DNA of 64,000 nucleotides from Rhizobiales bacterium 2SD (lineage in GTDB: Bacteria > Pseudomonadota > Alphaproteobacteria > Rhizobiales > Beijerinckiaceae). The stretch is taken from contig SCMY01000007.1 in assembly GCA_005502805.1 (NCBI GenBank), forward strand, positions 62,001-126,000. The letters run 5' to 3'. The notes below the pieces were generated by a model that saw only the letters and a program-made list of their open reading frames with translations, had not been told where the DNA came from and searched no databases. Positions 1-8,464 of this stretch are shown piece after piece (within the stretch, counting starts at the first letter, position 1; each line of letters begins with the position of its first letter). A program made the translations under genes and the position numbers.

Positions 1-248
1 AACGCCAGCAGGACGATCGTGTCGACGAGATAGTAGTGCGGCGACAGCAGCGTCGCCTCGAACAGCGCGAAATGGATGAAGCGGATCACCAGTCCGAGGA
101 TCGCCGTATAGAACAGCAACTGAATCGGCGGGCGCCAGGTGATCGCCACCGCCCGGCCCGTCATCCAGGCGGCCCAGCCGCCCATCACCACCGTCACGAA
201 CAGGAAGAGCCAGATGGTCGGCTCCTCATAGAGAATGCCCTGCATCAT
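1..248 (-). CDS. DUF6867 family small membrane protein (partial, C-terminus off the window)
   Basis: The minus strand reads MMQGILYEEPTIWLFLFVTV and continues open to the window edge, so the gene is cut at its C-terminus. Two consecutive ATG codons (starting at 248 and 245) could start it. At least two hydrophobic segments are visible, one near residues 10-22 and one around 45-60, so it is an integral membrane protein. It lies 25 bp downstream of livF on the same strand, the usual place for DUF6867 proteins at the end of liv operons in Hyphomicrobiales. The family assignment is from memory of that context and sequence. Function is unknown; a role with the branched-chain amino acid transporter is inferred from position only. 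Confidence 0.75.
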   Translation of the reverse strand, partial: MMQGILYEEPTIWLFLFVTVVMGGWAAWMTGRAVAITWRPPIQLLFYTAILGLVIRFIHFALFEATLLSPHYYLVDTIVLLA

Positions 249-273
249 CGTGCTCCGTTCAAGCCCGCGCCGC

Positions 274-1005
274 TCAATGCCGCCCGCCTTCGAGATAGGC
301 CGCCCGAACCTGCGGATTGGCGAGCAGCTCCTTGCCGGTACCGCTCATGGTGATGACGCCGTTGACCATGACATAGCCGCGATGGGCGAGCTTGAGCGCA
401 TGGAAGGCGTTCTGCTCGACCAGGAACACCGTCAGTCCCTGGCTGCGATTGAGCTCGCGAACGGCCTCGAAGATCTGCTTCACGATCAACGGAGCCAGAC
501 CGAGCGAGGGCTCGTCGAGCATCAGGAGCTTCGGTCGCGCCATCAGCGCTCGCGCGATCGCGACCATCTGCTGCTCGCCGCCCGAGAGCGTACCGCCGCG
601 CTGCTGCAGGCGCTCCTTGATGCGTGGGAACAGCACGCAGATCTTCTCGAGATCCTCGTCGAAATGCTGCATGCCGGCGACGGCCGCGCCCATCTGCAGG
701 TTCTCGAACACTGTCATGCGCGGGAAGATGCGCCGGCCTTCCGGCGATTGCGCGATGCCGAGGCGGGCGATCTCATGGCTCGGCATCCGCGTGATGTCGC
801 GCCCGTCATAGGTGATCGTGCCTTCGCGCGCCTGCGGATTGCCGAAGATCGTCATCATCAGCGTCGACTTGCCGGCGCCGTTGGCGCCGATCATCGTCAC
901 GATCTCGCCCTGGCGGACATCGACGTCCACGCCCTTCAACGCGATGATCTTGCCGTAGTAGGTCTTGACGCCGCGGACCGAGAGAAGCGCCCCTGCCTCG
1001 CTCAT
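274..1005 (-). CDS. livF: Branched-chain amino acid ABC transporter, ATP-binding protein LivF
   Basis: This 243-residue ATPase energises uptake of leucine, isoleucine and valine (or related amino acids) from the cytoplasmic face of the inner membrane. The Walker A motif GANGAGKS is at residues 40-47, the ABC signature LSGGEQQ starts at 140, and Walker B LLMLDEP is near 160-166. Length and the short C-terminus fit LivF rather than LivG. Its ATG overlaps the livG stop by four bases, so the two are translationally coupled. It is the fourth gene of the minus-strand livH-livM-livG-livF operon. No periplasmic binding protein gene is present in the window, so that partner is encoded elsewhere. Confidence 0.95.
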   Translation of the reverse strand: MSEAGALLSVRGVKTYYGKIIALKGVDVDVRQGEIVTMIGANGAGKSTLMMTIFGNPQAREGTITYDGRDITRMPSHEIARLGIAQSPEGRRIFPRMTVFENLQMGAAVAGMQHFDEDLEKICVLFPRIKERLQQRGGTLSGGEQQMVAIARALMARPKLLMLDEPSLGLAPLIVKQIFEAVRELNRSQGLTVFLVEQNAFHALKLAHRGYVMVNGVITMSGTGKELLANPQVRAAYLEGGRH

Positions 1006-1853
1006 AGGCCGACCTCCGCTTCGACCGCCTCGACCTCTTCGTCATCGACGCCGAGATAGGCTGCGATCACCTTCGGATCGGCCTGTACCTCGGCCGGCGT
1101 GCCGTCCGAGATCTTGGTGCCGTAGTCGAGCACCACGACATGATCAGAGATTTCCATCACCACCGACATGTCGTGTTCGATCAGCAGGAGCGCAGTGCCG
1201 TGATCCCTGCGGATCGACAGGAGCAGGTTGTTGAGATCGAGGCTCTCGCGCGGGTTGAGGCCCGCGGCCGGCTCGTCGAGGCAAAGCAGCACCGGGTCGG
1301 TGCACATCGCGCGGGCGATCTCCAGGCGGCGCTGGTCGCCATAGGGCAGGTCGGCGGCGGGGTCGTCGGCGCGATGGATCAGGTTGATCTTCTCGAGCCA
1401 GGACTTCGCCTTCTCGATCGCCTCCTTCTCGCGCGCCTTGTAGCCGCCGATCCCGAGCACGCCGAGGAAGGTGAAGCCCGAGGCGATCATCAGCGGGTTG
1501 TGCTGCGCGACCAAAAGGTTCTCCAGCACCGTCATGCCGCCGAACAGGCGGATGTTCTGGAAGGTGCGGGCGACCTTGGCCTTCCAGGCGATGCGGAAGT
1601 CCGGCATGCGCTCCAGAAGGTAGCTGTCACCGCTGTCCTGGGTCAGCGTGATCATGCCCTCGGTCGGCTTGTAGAAGCCGGTGATGCAGTTGAACACCGT
1701 GGTCTTGCCGGCGCCGTTGGGGCCGATCAGCGCCGTGATGTCGCCCTTGCGGGCCTCGAAGGAGAGGTCGTTGACGGCGGTCAGGCCGCCGAAGCGCATG
1801 GTGAGATGCTCGACTTGCAAGAGCGGTTTTTGGTGAAGCGGCTCGGTCGTCAT
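1002..1853 (-). CDS. livG: Branched-chain amino acid ABC transporter, ATP-binding protein LivG
   Basis: Second ATPase of the heterodimeric LivFG motor, 283 residues. Walker A GPNGAGKT is at about 44-51; the signature region reads LPYGDQRR, the variant normal for LivG, followed by Walker [14 protein letters not shown]. The C-terminal portion after the D-loop is longer than in LivF and includes the BCA_ABC_TP_C type tail ([19 protein letters not shown]), which identifies it as LivG. It overlaps livM at its start (the livM stop and livG ATG share bases at 1853) and livF at its end, consistent with a single polycistronic message. Confidence 0.95.
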   Translation of the reverse strand: MTTEPLHQKPLLQVEHLTMRFGGLTAVNDLSFEARKGDITALIGPNGAGKTTVFNCITGFYKPTEGMITLTQDSGDSYLLERMPDFRIAWKAKVARTFQNIRLFGGMTVLENLLVAQHNPLMIASGFTFLGVLGIGGYKAREKEAIEKAKSWLEKINLIHRADDPAADLPYGDQRRLEIARAMCTDPVLLCLDEPAAGLNPRESLDLNNLLLSIRRDHGTALLLIEHDMSVVMEISDHVVVLDYGTKISDGTPAEVQADPKVIAAYLGVDDEEVEAVEAEVGL

Positions 1854-3235
1854 CAGCCGTGCCCCTCCTGCACCATGTCGGCCGAGATCGCCTTCTTCTC
1901 CTTGAGGAACGCGGTCGGCTCGCGGGTCGAGATCAGCCCGCGCGGCTTCCAGATCATGATCACCACCATGGCGAAGCCGAAGATCAGCATGCGGTACTTG
2001 GTCGGATCGAAATCGGGACCGAAGATCTGCTTCATCCAGTCGAGCTCGCGCAGCAGCTCGGTGCCGCCGATCATCGCGATCGCGGCGATGGCGCAGCCCC
2101 AGAGCGAGCCCATGCCGCCGAGCACCACGATGGCCAGGATCACCGCCGACTCCATGAAGACGAAGGATTCAGGGCTGATGAAGCCTTGCCGCGCCGCGAA
2201 GAACGAGCCGGCGAAGCCGCCGAACATGGCGCCGAGCGAGAAGGCGGTCAGCTTGGTGTTGGTGGTGTTGATGCCGAGCGAGCGGCAGGCGATCTCGTCC
2301 TCGCGCAGCGCTTCCCAGGCGCGCCCGACCGGCAGGCGCCGCAGGCGCAGGCTGACATAGGCGGTCAGCAACGCGAGGCACAGGATGACGTAGTAAAGGA
2401 AGATCGTCCGGTAGAGCGGTGAGAACTCGAGCCCGAACACCGCCGCGAAACCGTCATCGGCCGCCGTGAACGGTATCCCGAAGAAGGTCGGCCGCGGGAT
2501 GCCGGAGATGCCGGCATAGCCGTTCGAGAAGTCCGTCCAGTTGACCAGGACGAGGCGGATGATCTCGCCGAAGGCCAAGGTCACGATGGCGAGGTAGTCG
2601 CCGCGCAGCCGCAGCACCGGGAAGCCCAGGATAATGCCCCAGAAGGCGGCGAGGATGCCAGCGAGCGGCAGCAGCACCCAGAAGGACAGGCCGAAATTCT
2701 TGGCCAGCAGCGCGTAGGAATAGGCGCCGACCGCATAGAAGGCGACATAGCCGAGGTCGAGCAGGCCGGCGAGGCCGACGACGATGTTCAACCCCCAGCC
2801 GAGCATCACGTAGATCAGGATCTGGACGCCGAAATTGTCGATCCATTTCAGGGCGCCGCCCCAGCCCGCGAGGTTGATCGCGATGATCGGGAAGGTCAGC
2901 AGGAAGCCGAGGCCGAACAGCGAGAAGATCCGTGAATGGCGCTGGAAGAAGCCGAGCGTGCCATGCGGCAGCAACCGCACGATCGACTTGCCCTCGCCGC
3001 GCCTCTGCTGGCGCAGCGCCATCAGGAAGCGGCCGACGAAGACGATCGCCACCGCCCAGGCCACCGCGTCCCAGCGCGGATCGAGCACGAGCTGGTTGTC
3101 GAGGTTCTGGCGCGTGCCCCAGGCGATGATCGGGATGCACAGGCCGAAGGTGATCAGCGCCGCGAAGGCGGCCTCCTTCAGCGCCCTCGTCATGTCCGCC
3201 TGGCGCTTGGCGGGAATCGATGCCTCTCCTGCCAT
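1853..3235 (-). CDS. livM: Branched-chain amino acid ABC transporter permease LivM
   Basis: Inner-membrane permease of the Liv system with about ten hydrophobic segments. The open frame runs to 3268, but the ATG at 3235 (MAGEASIPAKRQ) sits four bases after the livH stop and is the better start, giving 460 residues; the longer version would overlap livH by 29 bp. The N-terminal part contains the extra membrane module (DUF3382 type) seen in long LivM proteins, then the conserved permease core with GLAGLLDLGYVAFYAVGAY and the cytoplasmic coupling loop EALREDEIACRSLGIN. It pairs with LivH to form the translocation pore. Confidence 0.93.
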   Translation of the reverse strand: MAGEASIPAKRQADMTRALKEAAFAALITFGLCIPIIAWGTRQNLDNQLVLDPRWDAVAWAVAIVFVGRFLMALRQQRRGEGKSIVRLLPHGTLGFFQRHSRIFSLFGLGFLLTFPIIAINLAGWGGALKWIDNFGVQILIYVMLGWGLNIVVGLAGLLDLGYVAFYAVGAYSYALLAKNFGLSFWVLLPLAGILAAFWGIILGFPVLRLRGDYLAIVTLAFGEIIRLVLVNWTDFSNGYAGISGIPRPTFFGIPFTAADDGFAAVFGLEFSPLYRTIFLYYVILCLALLTAYVSLRLRRLPVGRAWEALREDEIACRSLGINTTNTKLTAFSLGAMFGGFAGSFFAARQGFISPESFVFMESAVILAIVVLGGMGSLWGCAIAAIAMIGGTELLRELDWMKQIFGPDFDPTKYRMLIFGFAMVVIMIWKPRGLISTREPTAFLKEKKAISADMVQEGHG

Positions 3236-3239
3236 GGCG

Positions 3240-4157
3240 TCAGACCTTCTCGACTTCCGGCCGGCCAAGGATGCCCGAAGGCATGAACACCAGGACGACC
3301 GCGAGGATGCAGAAGGCGGCGACGTCCTTGTAGTCGATGGTGAAATAGGCCGACCACATCACCTCGATCAGGCCGATCAGCAACCCGCCGAGCACCGCGC
3401 CCGGCAACGAGCCGATGCCGCCCAGGACCGCCGCGGTGAAGGCCTTGACGCCGGGCGTGAAGCCGTCGGCGAAGTTCACCACGCCGTAGAGCACGAGATA
3501 CATGACGCCGGCGACGGCCGCGAGCGCCGCGCCCATCACGAAGGTGATCGAGATGGTGCGGTCGACGTCGATGCCGAGCAGCGAGGCCATCTTGCGGTCC
3601 TGCTCGCAGGCGCGCTGCGCCCGGCCGAGCGAGGTCTTCTGCACCAGGTACCAGAAGGCGGCGAGCAGTACGATCGTCGTCACGATGATGACGATCTGCT
3701 TGTAGGAGATCGAGACCGGATAGGTCGCGCTATCTATCAGCAGGATCGACTTGTTCAGCATCGGCGGCGTCGGCTTGTTGCGCGGACCCTGCACGACCTG
3801 GACGAAGTTCATCAGGAAGATCGACATGCCGATCGCCGAGATTAGCGGCGCGAGGCGGAACGAGCCGCGCAAGGGCCGGTAGGCCACCCGCTCGATCGTC
3901 CAGTTCCACAGCGAGGTGAAGAACATCGCCAGAATCAGCACGAAGAACAGCGACAGCACGATCAGGCCGGCTCCGAGCCAGGCCGAAATCAGCATGAAGA
4001 AGATCAGCGCGATGAAGGCCGACAGCATGAATACGTCGCCATGGGCGAAATTCACCATGCCGATGATGCCGAAGACCATCGTGTAGCCGATGGCGATGAG
4101 GCCGTAGATTGACCCCAGGGTCAGCCCATTGATGAGCTGCTGGACGAATACTTCCAT
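3240..4157 (-). CDS. livH: Branched-chain amino acid ABC transporter permease LivH
   Basis: A 305-residue inner-membrane permease and first gene of the liv operon. The N-terminus MEVFVQQLINGLTLGSIYGL and the following motif IGYTMVFGIIGMVNFAHGD are hallmark LivH sequences. The EAA-like coupling region reads QRACEQDRKMASLLGIDVDRT. Eight or so hydrophobic helices are visible. The ATG at 4157 is preceded by a purine-poor stretch and no strong Shine-Dalgarno, but the conserved N-terminus fixes the start. The 400-bp region upstream is non-coding and should hold the operon promoter. Confidence 0.95.
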   Translation of the reverse strand: MEVFVQQLINGLTLGSIYGLIAIGYTMVFGIIGMVNFAHGDVFMLSAFIALIFFMLISAWLGAGLIVLSLFFVLILAMFFTSLWNWTIERVAYRPLRGSFRLAPLISAIGMSIFLMNFVQVVQGPRNKPTPPMLNKSILLIDSATYPVSISYKQIVIIVTTIVLLAAFWYLVQKTSLGRAQRACEQDRKMASLLGIDVDRTISITFVMGAALAAVAGVMYLVLYGVVNFADGFTPGVKAFTAAVLGGIGSLPGAVLGGLLIGLIEVMWSAYFTIDYKDVAAFCILAVVLVFMPSGILGRPEVEKV

Positions 4158-4556
4158 GGAACGACGCCTAACCCCTCGAATCAGTTACCCGTTCTTTTCT
4201 GCCCGGCATGACACCGGCGCATGCGGGATGCGATTTCGGCGCAGAGCTACCAACCGTCTGCGCGCTCGACAATCACCCCGCGCCACATTTCTGTCAAAAG
4301 CAATCTGCGCGACATTGCATATGCAATAGGCAGTCGATGCTGCGGCCCTGCGCTCATTCCGCGCAAGATGATTGCTCGGCATGCCGTGCACGATCCCTGT
4401 CCGCTGGAGACCGCTGTCGTCGATGTCGCACTACTTGCGCGCGAGATACCGGAATGGTGGCTCCGATCGCGCTCGGAACCTGCGGTTTAGGCCTCGCGCC
4501 AAGGCCCGAGCGCTGCCACGATCCCCTCCCCGCGAATCCCGCTTCCCAGGTGCGCC
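4158..4556. promoter_or_regulatory. Divergent intergenic region between livH and the dipeptidase
   Basis: About 400 bp without a convincing gene separate the start of the minus-strand liv operon from the plus-strand dipeptidase, so promoters for both should lie here. A perfect 14-bp palindrome ATTGCATATGCAAT occupies 4314-4327, roughly 157 bp from the livH start. It is a plausible site for a dimeric regulator such as an Lrp-type protein, but the family cannot be told from sequence. Short ORFs over this stretch have no recognisable product. Confidence 0.45.
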
Positions 4557-5699
4557 ATGGCCCTCGCCACCCCTCCTCTCTCCGACACCGCCTATGACAA
4601 GGCGCTCGCCTTGCTCGACCGCATCCCGCTGATCGATGGCCACAATGACCTGCCCTTCGTCGTGCGCACCGACCGCGCTGCAAAGGGCGACCTCGCCGCC
4701 TACGATCTCGGCAGGGTCCATCCGGAGACCGACACCGACATCCCGCGCATGCGAGCCGGCAAGCTCGCCGGACAGTTCTTCGCGGCCTATGTCCCGCCGA
4801 ATCATCCCAAGCCCGCCGGCTTCGCGCTGGCCCAGATCGCGCTGATGCGCCGGATCTGGGAGCGCCATGCCGACGTCTTTCGGCCCGGCCTCTGCGCCGA
4901 CGACGTCGAGGCCGCCAGGAAGGAAGGCCGCATCGCGCTGTTCATGACGATCGAGAACGGCTCGGCGCTCGACAACGAGCTCGACGCGCTCGACGCCTAT
5001 TGGGATCTCGGCGTCCGGCTGATGACGCTCTGCCACAACGACACCCATGACTGGTGCGATTCGGCGACCGACGCGCCGCGCCATGACGGGCTCACCGCCT
5101 TCGGCAAGGACGTCATAGGCCGAATGAACCGGCTCGGCATGATCGTCGACCTCGCCCATGTCTCGCCCAAGGTGATGCACGACGTGCTCGACGTCAGCAG
5201 CGCACCGGTGGTCTGGTCGCACTCCAACGCCTTCTCGCTCTGCGACCACCCGCGCAACGTGCCGGACGATGTGCTCGACCGGGTCGCCAAGAACGACGGG
5301 CTGGTGATGGCGACTTTCGTGCCCGATTTCATCAGCCAGGCCTCGCGCGACTGGCATCGGCCGGCCAAGGACCAGTACGGCAAGACGCCGGACGGGCTCG
5401 ACTACAAGAAGGCCGAGGCCGAGATCATCCGCACCGCCGGCCCGCGCCCGAAGGCGACGCTGGCGCAGTATTGCGACCATGTCGAATACCTCGCCGGGCG
5501 GATCGGCCATGATCATATCGGCATCGGCTCCGACTTCTTCGGCGGCCTCAATCCCGAGGGCCTCGAAGATGCCTCGACCTTCCCGCGCGTGATCGCCGAG
5601 CTGATCCGCCGCGGCTGGTCGGACGAGAACCTCGCCAAGCTCGCCGGCGGCAACATGCTGAGGGTGATGCGCTCGGTCGCGCGTGTCGCCGCGCGCTGA
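4557..5699 (+). CDS. Membrane dipeptidase (peptidase family M19)
   Basis: A 380-residue zinc-dependent dipeptidase of the renal-dipeptidase type, hydrolysing dipeptides or related amides. Metal and catalytic motifs of M19 are present in order: IDGHNDLP near residue 25, TIENG near 125, DLAHVS near 198, WSHSNAF near 219 and IGSDFFGG near 324. There is no obvious signal peptide, so a cytoplasmic location is likely despite the family name. It is transcribed away from the liv operon, and a role in recycling amino acids from peptides would fit that neighbour, but this is inference. The start at 4557 follows a conserved-looking N-terminus MALATPPLSDTAYDKAL. Confidence 0.92.
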   Translation: MALATPPLSDTAYDKALALLDRIPLIDGHNDLPFVVRTDRAAKGDLAAYDLGRVHPETDTDIPRMRAGKLAGQFFAAYVPPNHPKPAGFALAQIALMRRIWERHADVFRPGLCADDVEAARKEGRIALFMTIENGSALDNELDALDAYWDLGVRLMTLCHNDTHDWCDSATDAPRHDGLTAFGKDVIGRMNRLGMIVDLAHVSPKVMHDVLDVSSAPVVWSHSNAFSLCDHPRNVPDDVLDRVAKNDGLVMATFVPDFISQASRDWHRPAKDQYGKTPDGLDYKKAEAEIIRTAGPRPKATLAQYCDHVEYLAGRIGHDHIGIGSDFFGGLNPEGLEDASTFPRVIAELIRRGWSDENLAKLAGGNMLRVMRSVARVAAR

Positions 5700-5833
5700 G
5701 CGCGGCAATCGGCAAGGCCGAAATGAGGCAAAATTTTAAAGGTATGCTGGCAACGCTGCCGGGCCCGACATTGCGAACGGGGACGGAGCGCTAGCTTCCC
5801 CCTGTCCGCGCCAGAACAGCCCGGACAGCGCCC

Positions 5834-8341
5834 GTGAACCTCTTCCCCGCTTCGATCAAAAACTACCTCGTCGCCACCATGGCGTGCCTGTGCGTGCCGG
5901 GCCTCGGCGCGCTCGCCTTCCTCGCCGAGCAGGCGGCGGAAGACGTCTATACCAGCCACCGGCTGGTCAGCCTCGTCGCCGCCGACGAGGCGCTCCTCAA
6001 CGCCGGCAACACGATCCGCTCGAATCGCGGCCAGGCCCAGACCGCGATCCAGGTCGCCGACGATCCGGCGCCGACGCTGAAGAAGATCGAGCAGGCCAAT
6101 CGCGACGCGCTCGCCAGCGCCATGGCTCTCCTGCGAAGCACGGACCTTGCCGACCGCAAGGCCCTCGCCGAGGCGATCGACCAGAAGGAAAAGGCGACTG
6201 CCGCCAAGCTGACGGAGATCTATGCGGAGGCTGCCAAGCCGAAGCCGCAGCGCAGCCTCGCCGCGACCATGCCCTGGTACAACGGCGTCGGTGACATCGA
6301 GGCCGCGATGACGACGGCCTCCGACGCGACCTCGACCGCGGTCCGTATGTCCGACCCGGCGCTCGCCGACCTGCAGAACTTCAAGGCCGCCGGCTGGCGT
6401 GTGCGCTCGAGCTACGGCACGCAGTGCTCGGTGCTCCGGCCCGTCTTCGGCAGCAACAAGCCGATGGACGCAGCGCAGCTTCGCCGGCTCGGCGAGATGC
6501 GCGGCGCCTCCGACGCCAGCGTCGCCCAGTTGACCCAGCTTGCGGCCCGTCCGGGCGTCAGCCCCGAGCTGGTGCGTAAGGTCGGCGCCATGAACAGCGA
6601 GGTCACGGCCGCCAATCGGCTGATGGACGAGCAGATCGGCCGCGTCGGCCAGGGCAACAGCCCCGTCGTCGGCGCCGAGGACTGGACCAAGCAGTGCAAC
6701 GGCCCGTTCGCGACCATCCTCGCCGCGGTCGGCCAGTCCTTCGACGAGATGGAGAACGTCACACAGGCGACGCTGACGCGGGCCTGGACCCGGCTCGCCG
6801 TCACCGGTGGCCTCTTCCTCGCATTGCTCGCCATCTGCGCGCTGAGCTGGCGCGGCGTGCAGCGCCGCATCACCGGGCCACTGGTCGAACTGCAGACGGC
6901 GCTGGCCGGCATGCAGGCCGGTGACTTCGCCCAGAAGATCCCGGCCCCGCCCTGCCCCGACGAGATCGGCACGCTGAGCGGCGCGCTCGAGGACTATCGC
7001 CAGAACGCGCTGGCGCTCGAAACCAACCGGCGCGACCGCGAGGTCGCCATGCTGGCCGACGCCGAGCAGGCCGCCAAGGTCCGCGCTCTTGTCGGCGAAG
7101 TCGCCGGAATCGTCGCGGCCGCCCGCGCAGGCGACTTCTCCGGTCAGGCGGAAGCGGGCGATGTCGACGGCCCGTTGCGCGAGCTGGTCGAGGGCGTCAA
7201 CGAGATCAACGCCGTCGTCGATGCCGCGACCACCGAGTTCGCAGACGCGATGCAATCGCTCGCCGCCGGCGATCTCACCCACCGCGTGACGACCGGCTAT
7301 CGCGGCCGCTTCGCCGCGTTGCAGGAGGCGATCAACCAGACCGCCGAGCGGCTCTCGACGACGATGCGGACGATCCAGGCCAATGCCTCCGATGTCGGCC
7401 TCTCGGCGCGCGAGATCTCGACCGGCGCCGACGACCTCTCGAAGCGCACCGAGGAGCAAGCCTCCTCGCTGGAGGAGAGCGCCGCGACCACCGAGGAGCT
7501 CGCCGCATCGGTCAAGGCTTCGGCACAAGGCGCACAGCAGGCGGTGCGCCAGGCCGGCCAGGCCATGCAGGTTGCTCAGGATGGCGGCGCCATCGCCGGC
7601 GAGGCGGTCGCGGCCATGGTCCGGATCGAGGGCGCCTCGAAGAAGATCTCCGAGATCGTCTCCGTTATCGACGGCATCGCTTTCCAGACCAATCTGCTGG
7701 CGCTCAACGCCGCGGTCGAAGCGGCCCGCGCCGGCGATGCCGGCAAGGGTTTCGCCGTGGTCGCCAGCGAGGTCCGCACCCTCGCCCAGCGCTCTGGCGA
7801 GGCCGCCAAGGACATTTCGGGGCTGATCTCGTCCTCGAACACCGAGGTCGAGGCCGGCGTGAAGCTGGTGCGCCAGGCCGGCGATGCCCTGACCCGCATC
7901 GTCGAGGCCTCGCGCAGCGTCCAGAACACCATCTCCGAGGTCGCGACCGCGTCGACCGAGCAGGCCAACGGCATCGAGGAGATGAGCCAGACCGTCGCGC
8001 ATATGGACGAGATGACCCAGGCCAATGCCGCGCTCGCCGAGCAGAGCGCCGCCAGCGCCAATGCGCTCGCCGGCAAGATCGCCGAGCTCAACGCGCTTGT
8101 CGCCGCCTTCCGTACCGGCGATGAGCCCGCCCGGTCGCCGGCCGCCGCCACGCCATATGCTCCGCCGCCACTGCGCGCCTCCGACCTGGCGGCGATCGCC
8201 AACGGCCAGGGCACGGAGCCGGAACGCCTGCGCAAGCTCGCTGCGGCAATCGCCGAGCAGCCGAAGATGCCGGGCCGCGAAGCCCCGGCCCGCAAGCGCG
8301 CCAACACCCGCTCCGACGACGCCGGCTGGGAGGAGTTCTGA
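5834..8341 (+). CDS. Methyl-accepting chemotaxis protein with C-terminal WEEF tether
   Basis: An 835-residue transmembrane chemoreceptor. A membrane helix near residues 10-31, a long periplasmic ligand-binding region to about 325, a second helix (VTGGLFLALLAICALSW) near 328-345, a HAMP domain, and the cytoplasmic signalling tip with [20 protein letters not shown] and [17 protein letters not shown] give the standard architecture. The start is GTG at 5834. The protein ends in GWEEF, a match to the pentapeptide by which CheR and CheB dock on high-abundance receptors, so it probably recruits the adaptation enzymes. The ligand is unknown. A rho-independent terminator follows directly. Confidence 0.93.
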   Translation: MNLFPASIKNYLVATMACLCVPGLGALAFLAEQAAEDVYTSHRLVSLVAADEALLNAGNTIRSNRGQAQTAIQVADDPAPTLKKIEQANRDALASAMALLRSTDLADRKALAEAIDQKEKATAAKLTEIYAEAAKPKPQRSLAATMPWYNGVGDIEAAMTTASDATSTAVRMSDPALADLQNFKAAGWRVRSSYGTQCSVLRPVFGSNKPMDAAQLRRLGEMRGASDASVAQLTQLAARPGVSPELVRKVGAMNSEVTAANRLMDEQIGRVGQGNSPVVGAEDWTKQCNGPFATILAAVGQSFDEMENVTQATLTRAWTRLAVTGGLFLALLAICALSWRGVQRRITGPLVELQTALAGMQAGDFAQKIPAPPCPDEIGTLSGALEDYRQNALALETNRRDREVAMLADAEQAAKVRALVGEVAGIVAAARAGDFSGQAEAGDVDGPLRELVEGVNEINAVVDAATTEFADAMQSLAAGDLTHRVTTGYRGRFAALQEAINQTAERLSTTMRTIQANASDVGLSAREISTGADDLSKRTEEQASSLEESAATTEELAASVKASAQGAQQAVRQAGQAMQVAQDGGAIAGEAVAAMVRIEGASKKISEIVSVIDGIAFQTNLLALNAAVEAARAGDAGKGFAVVASEVRTLAQRSGEAAKDISGLISSSNTEVEAGVKLVRQAGDALTRIVEASRSVQNTISEVATASTEQANGIEEMSQTVAHMDEMTQANAALAEQSAASANALAGKIAELNALVAAFRTGDEPARSPAAATPYAPPPLRASDLAAIANGQGTEPERLRKLAAAIAEQPKMPGREAPARKRANTRSDDAGWEEF

Positions 8342-8369
8342 GACGCACTCCAGCCGCGCAGGCAATGAT

Positions 8370-8399
8370 AAAGGGCACGGCCACGAGCCGTGCCCTTTT
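8370..8399 (+). terminator. Rho-independent terminator after the first chemoreceptor gene
   Basis: A perfect 9-bp stem GGGCACGGC / GCCGTGCCC (8373-8381 and 8387-8395) with a 5-base loop is followed by TTTT and preceded by AAA. It lies 30 bp past the stop of the first chemoreceptor gene and upstream of the second, so the two receptors are probably separate transcription units. Confidence 0.85.
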
Positions 8400-8464
8400 C
8401 CGTTTAGCGGAACATTAAGCCTGTTTTGGCATGCTTTCGCCCGATTTTCGTCGGGCGGGAGGCC

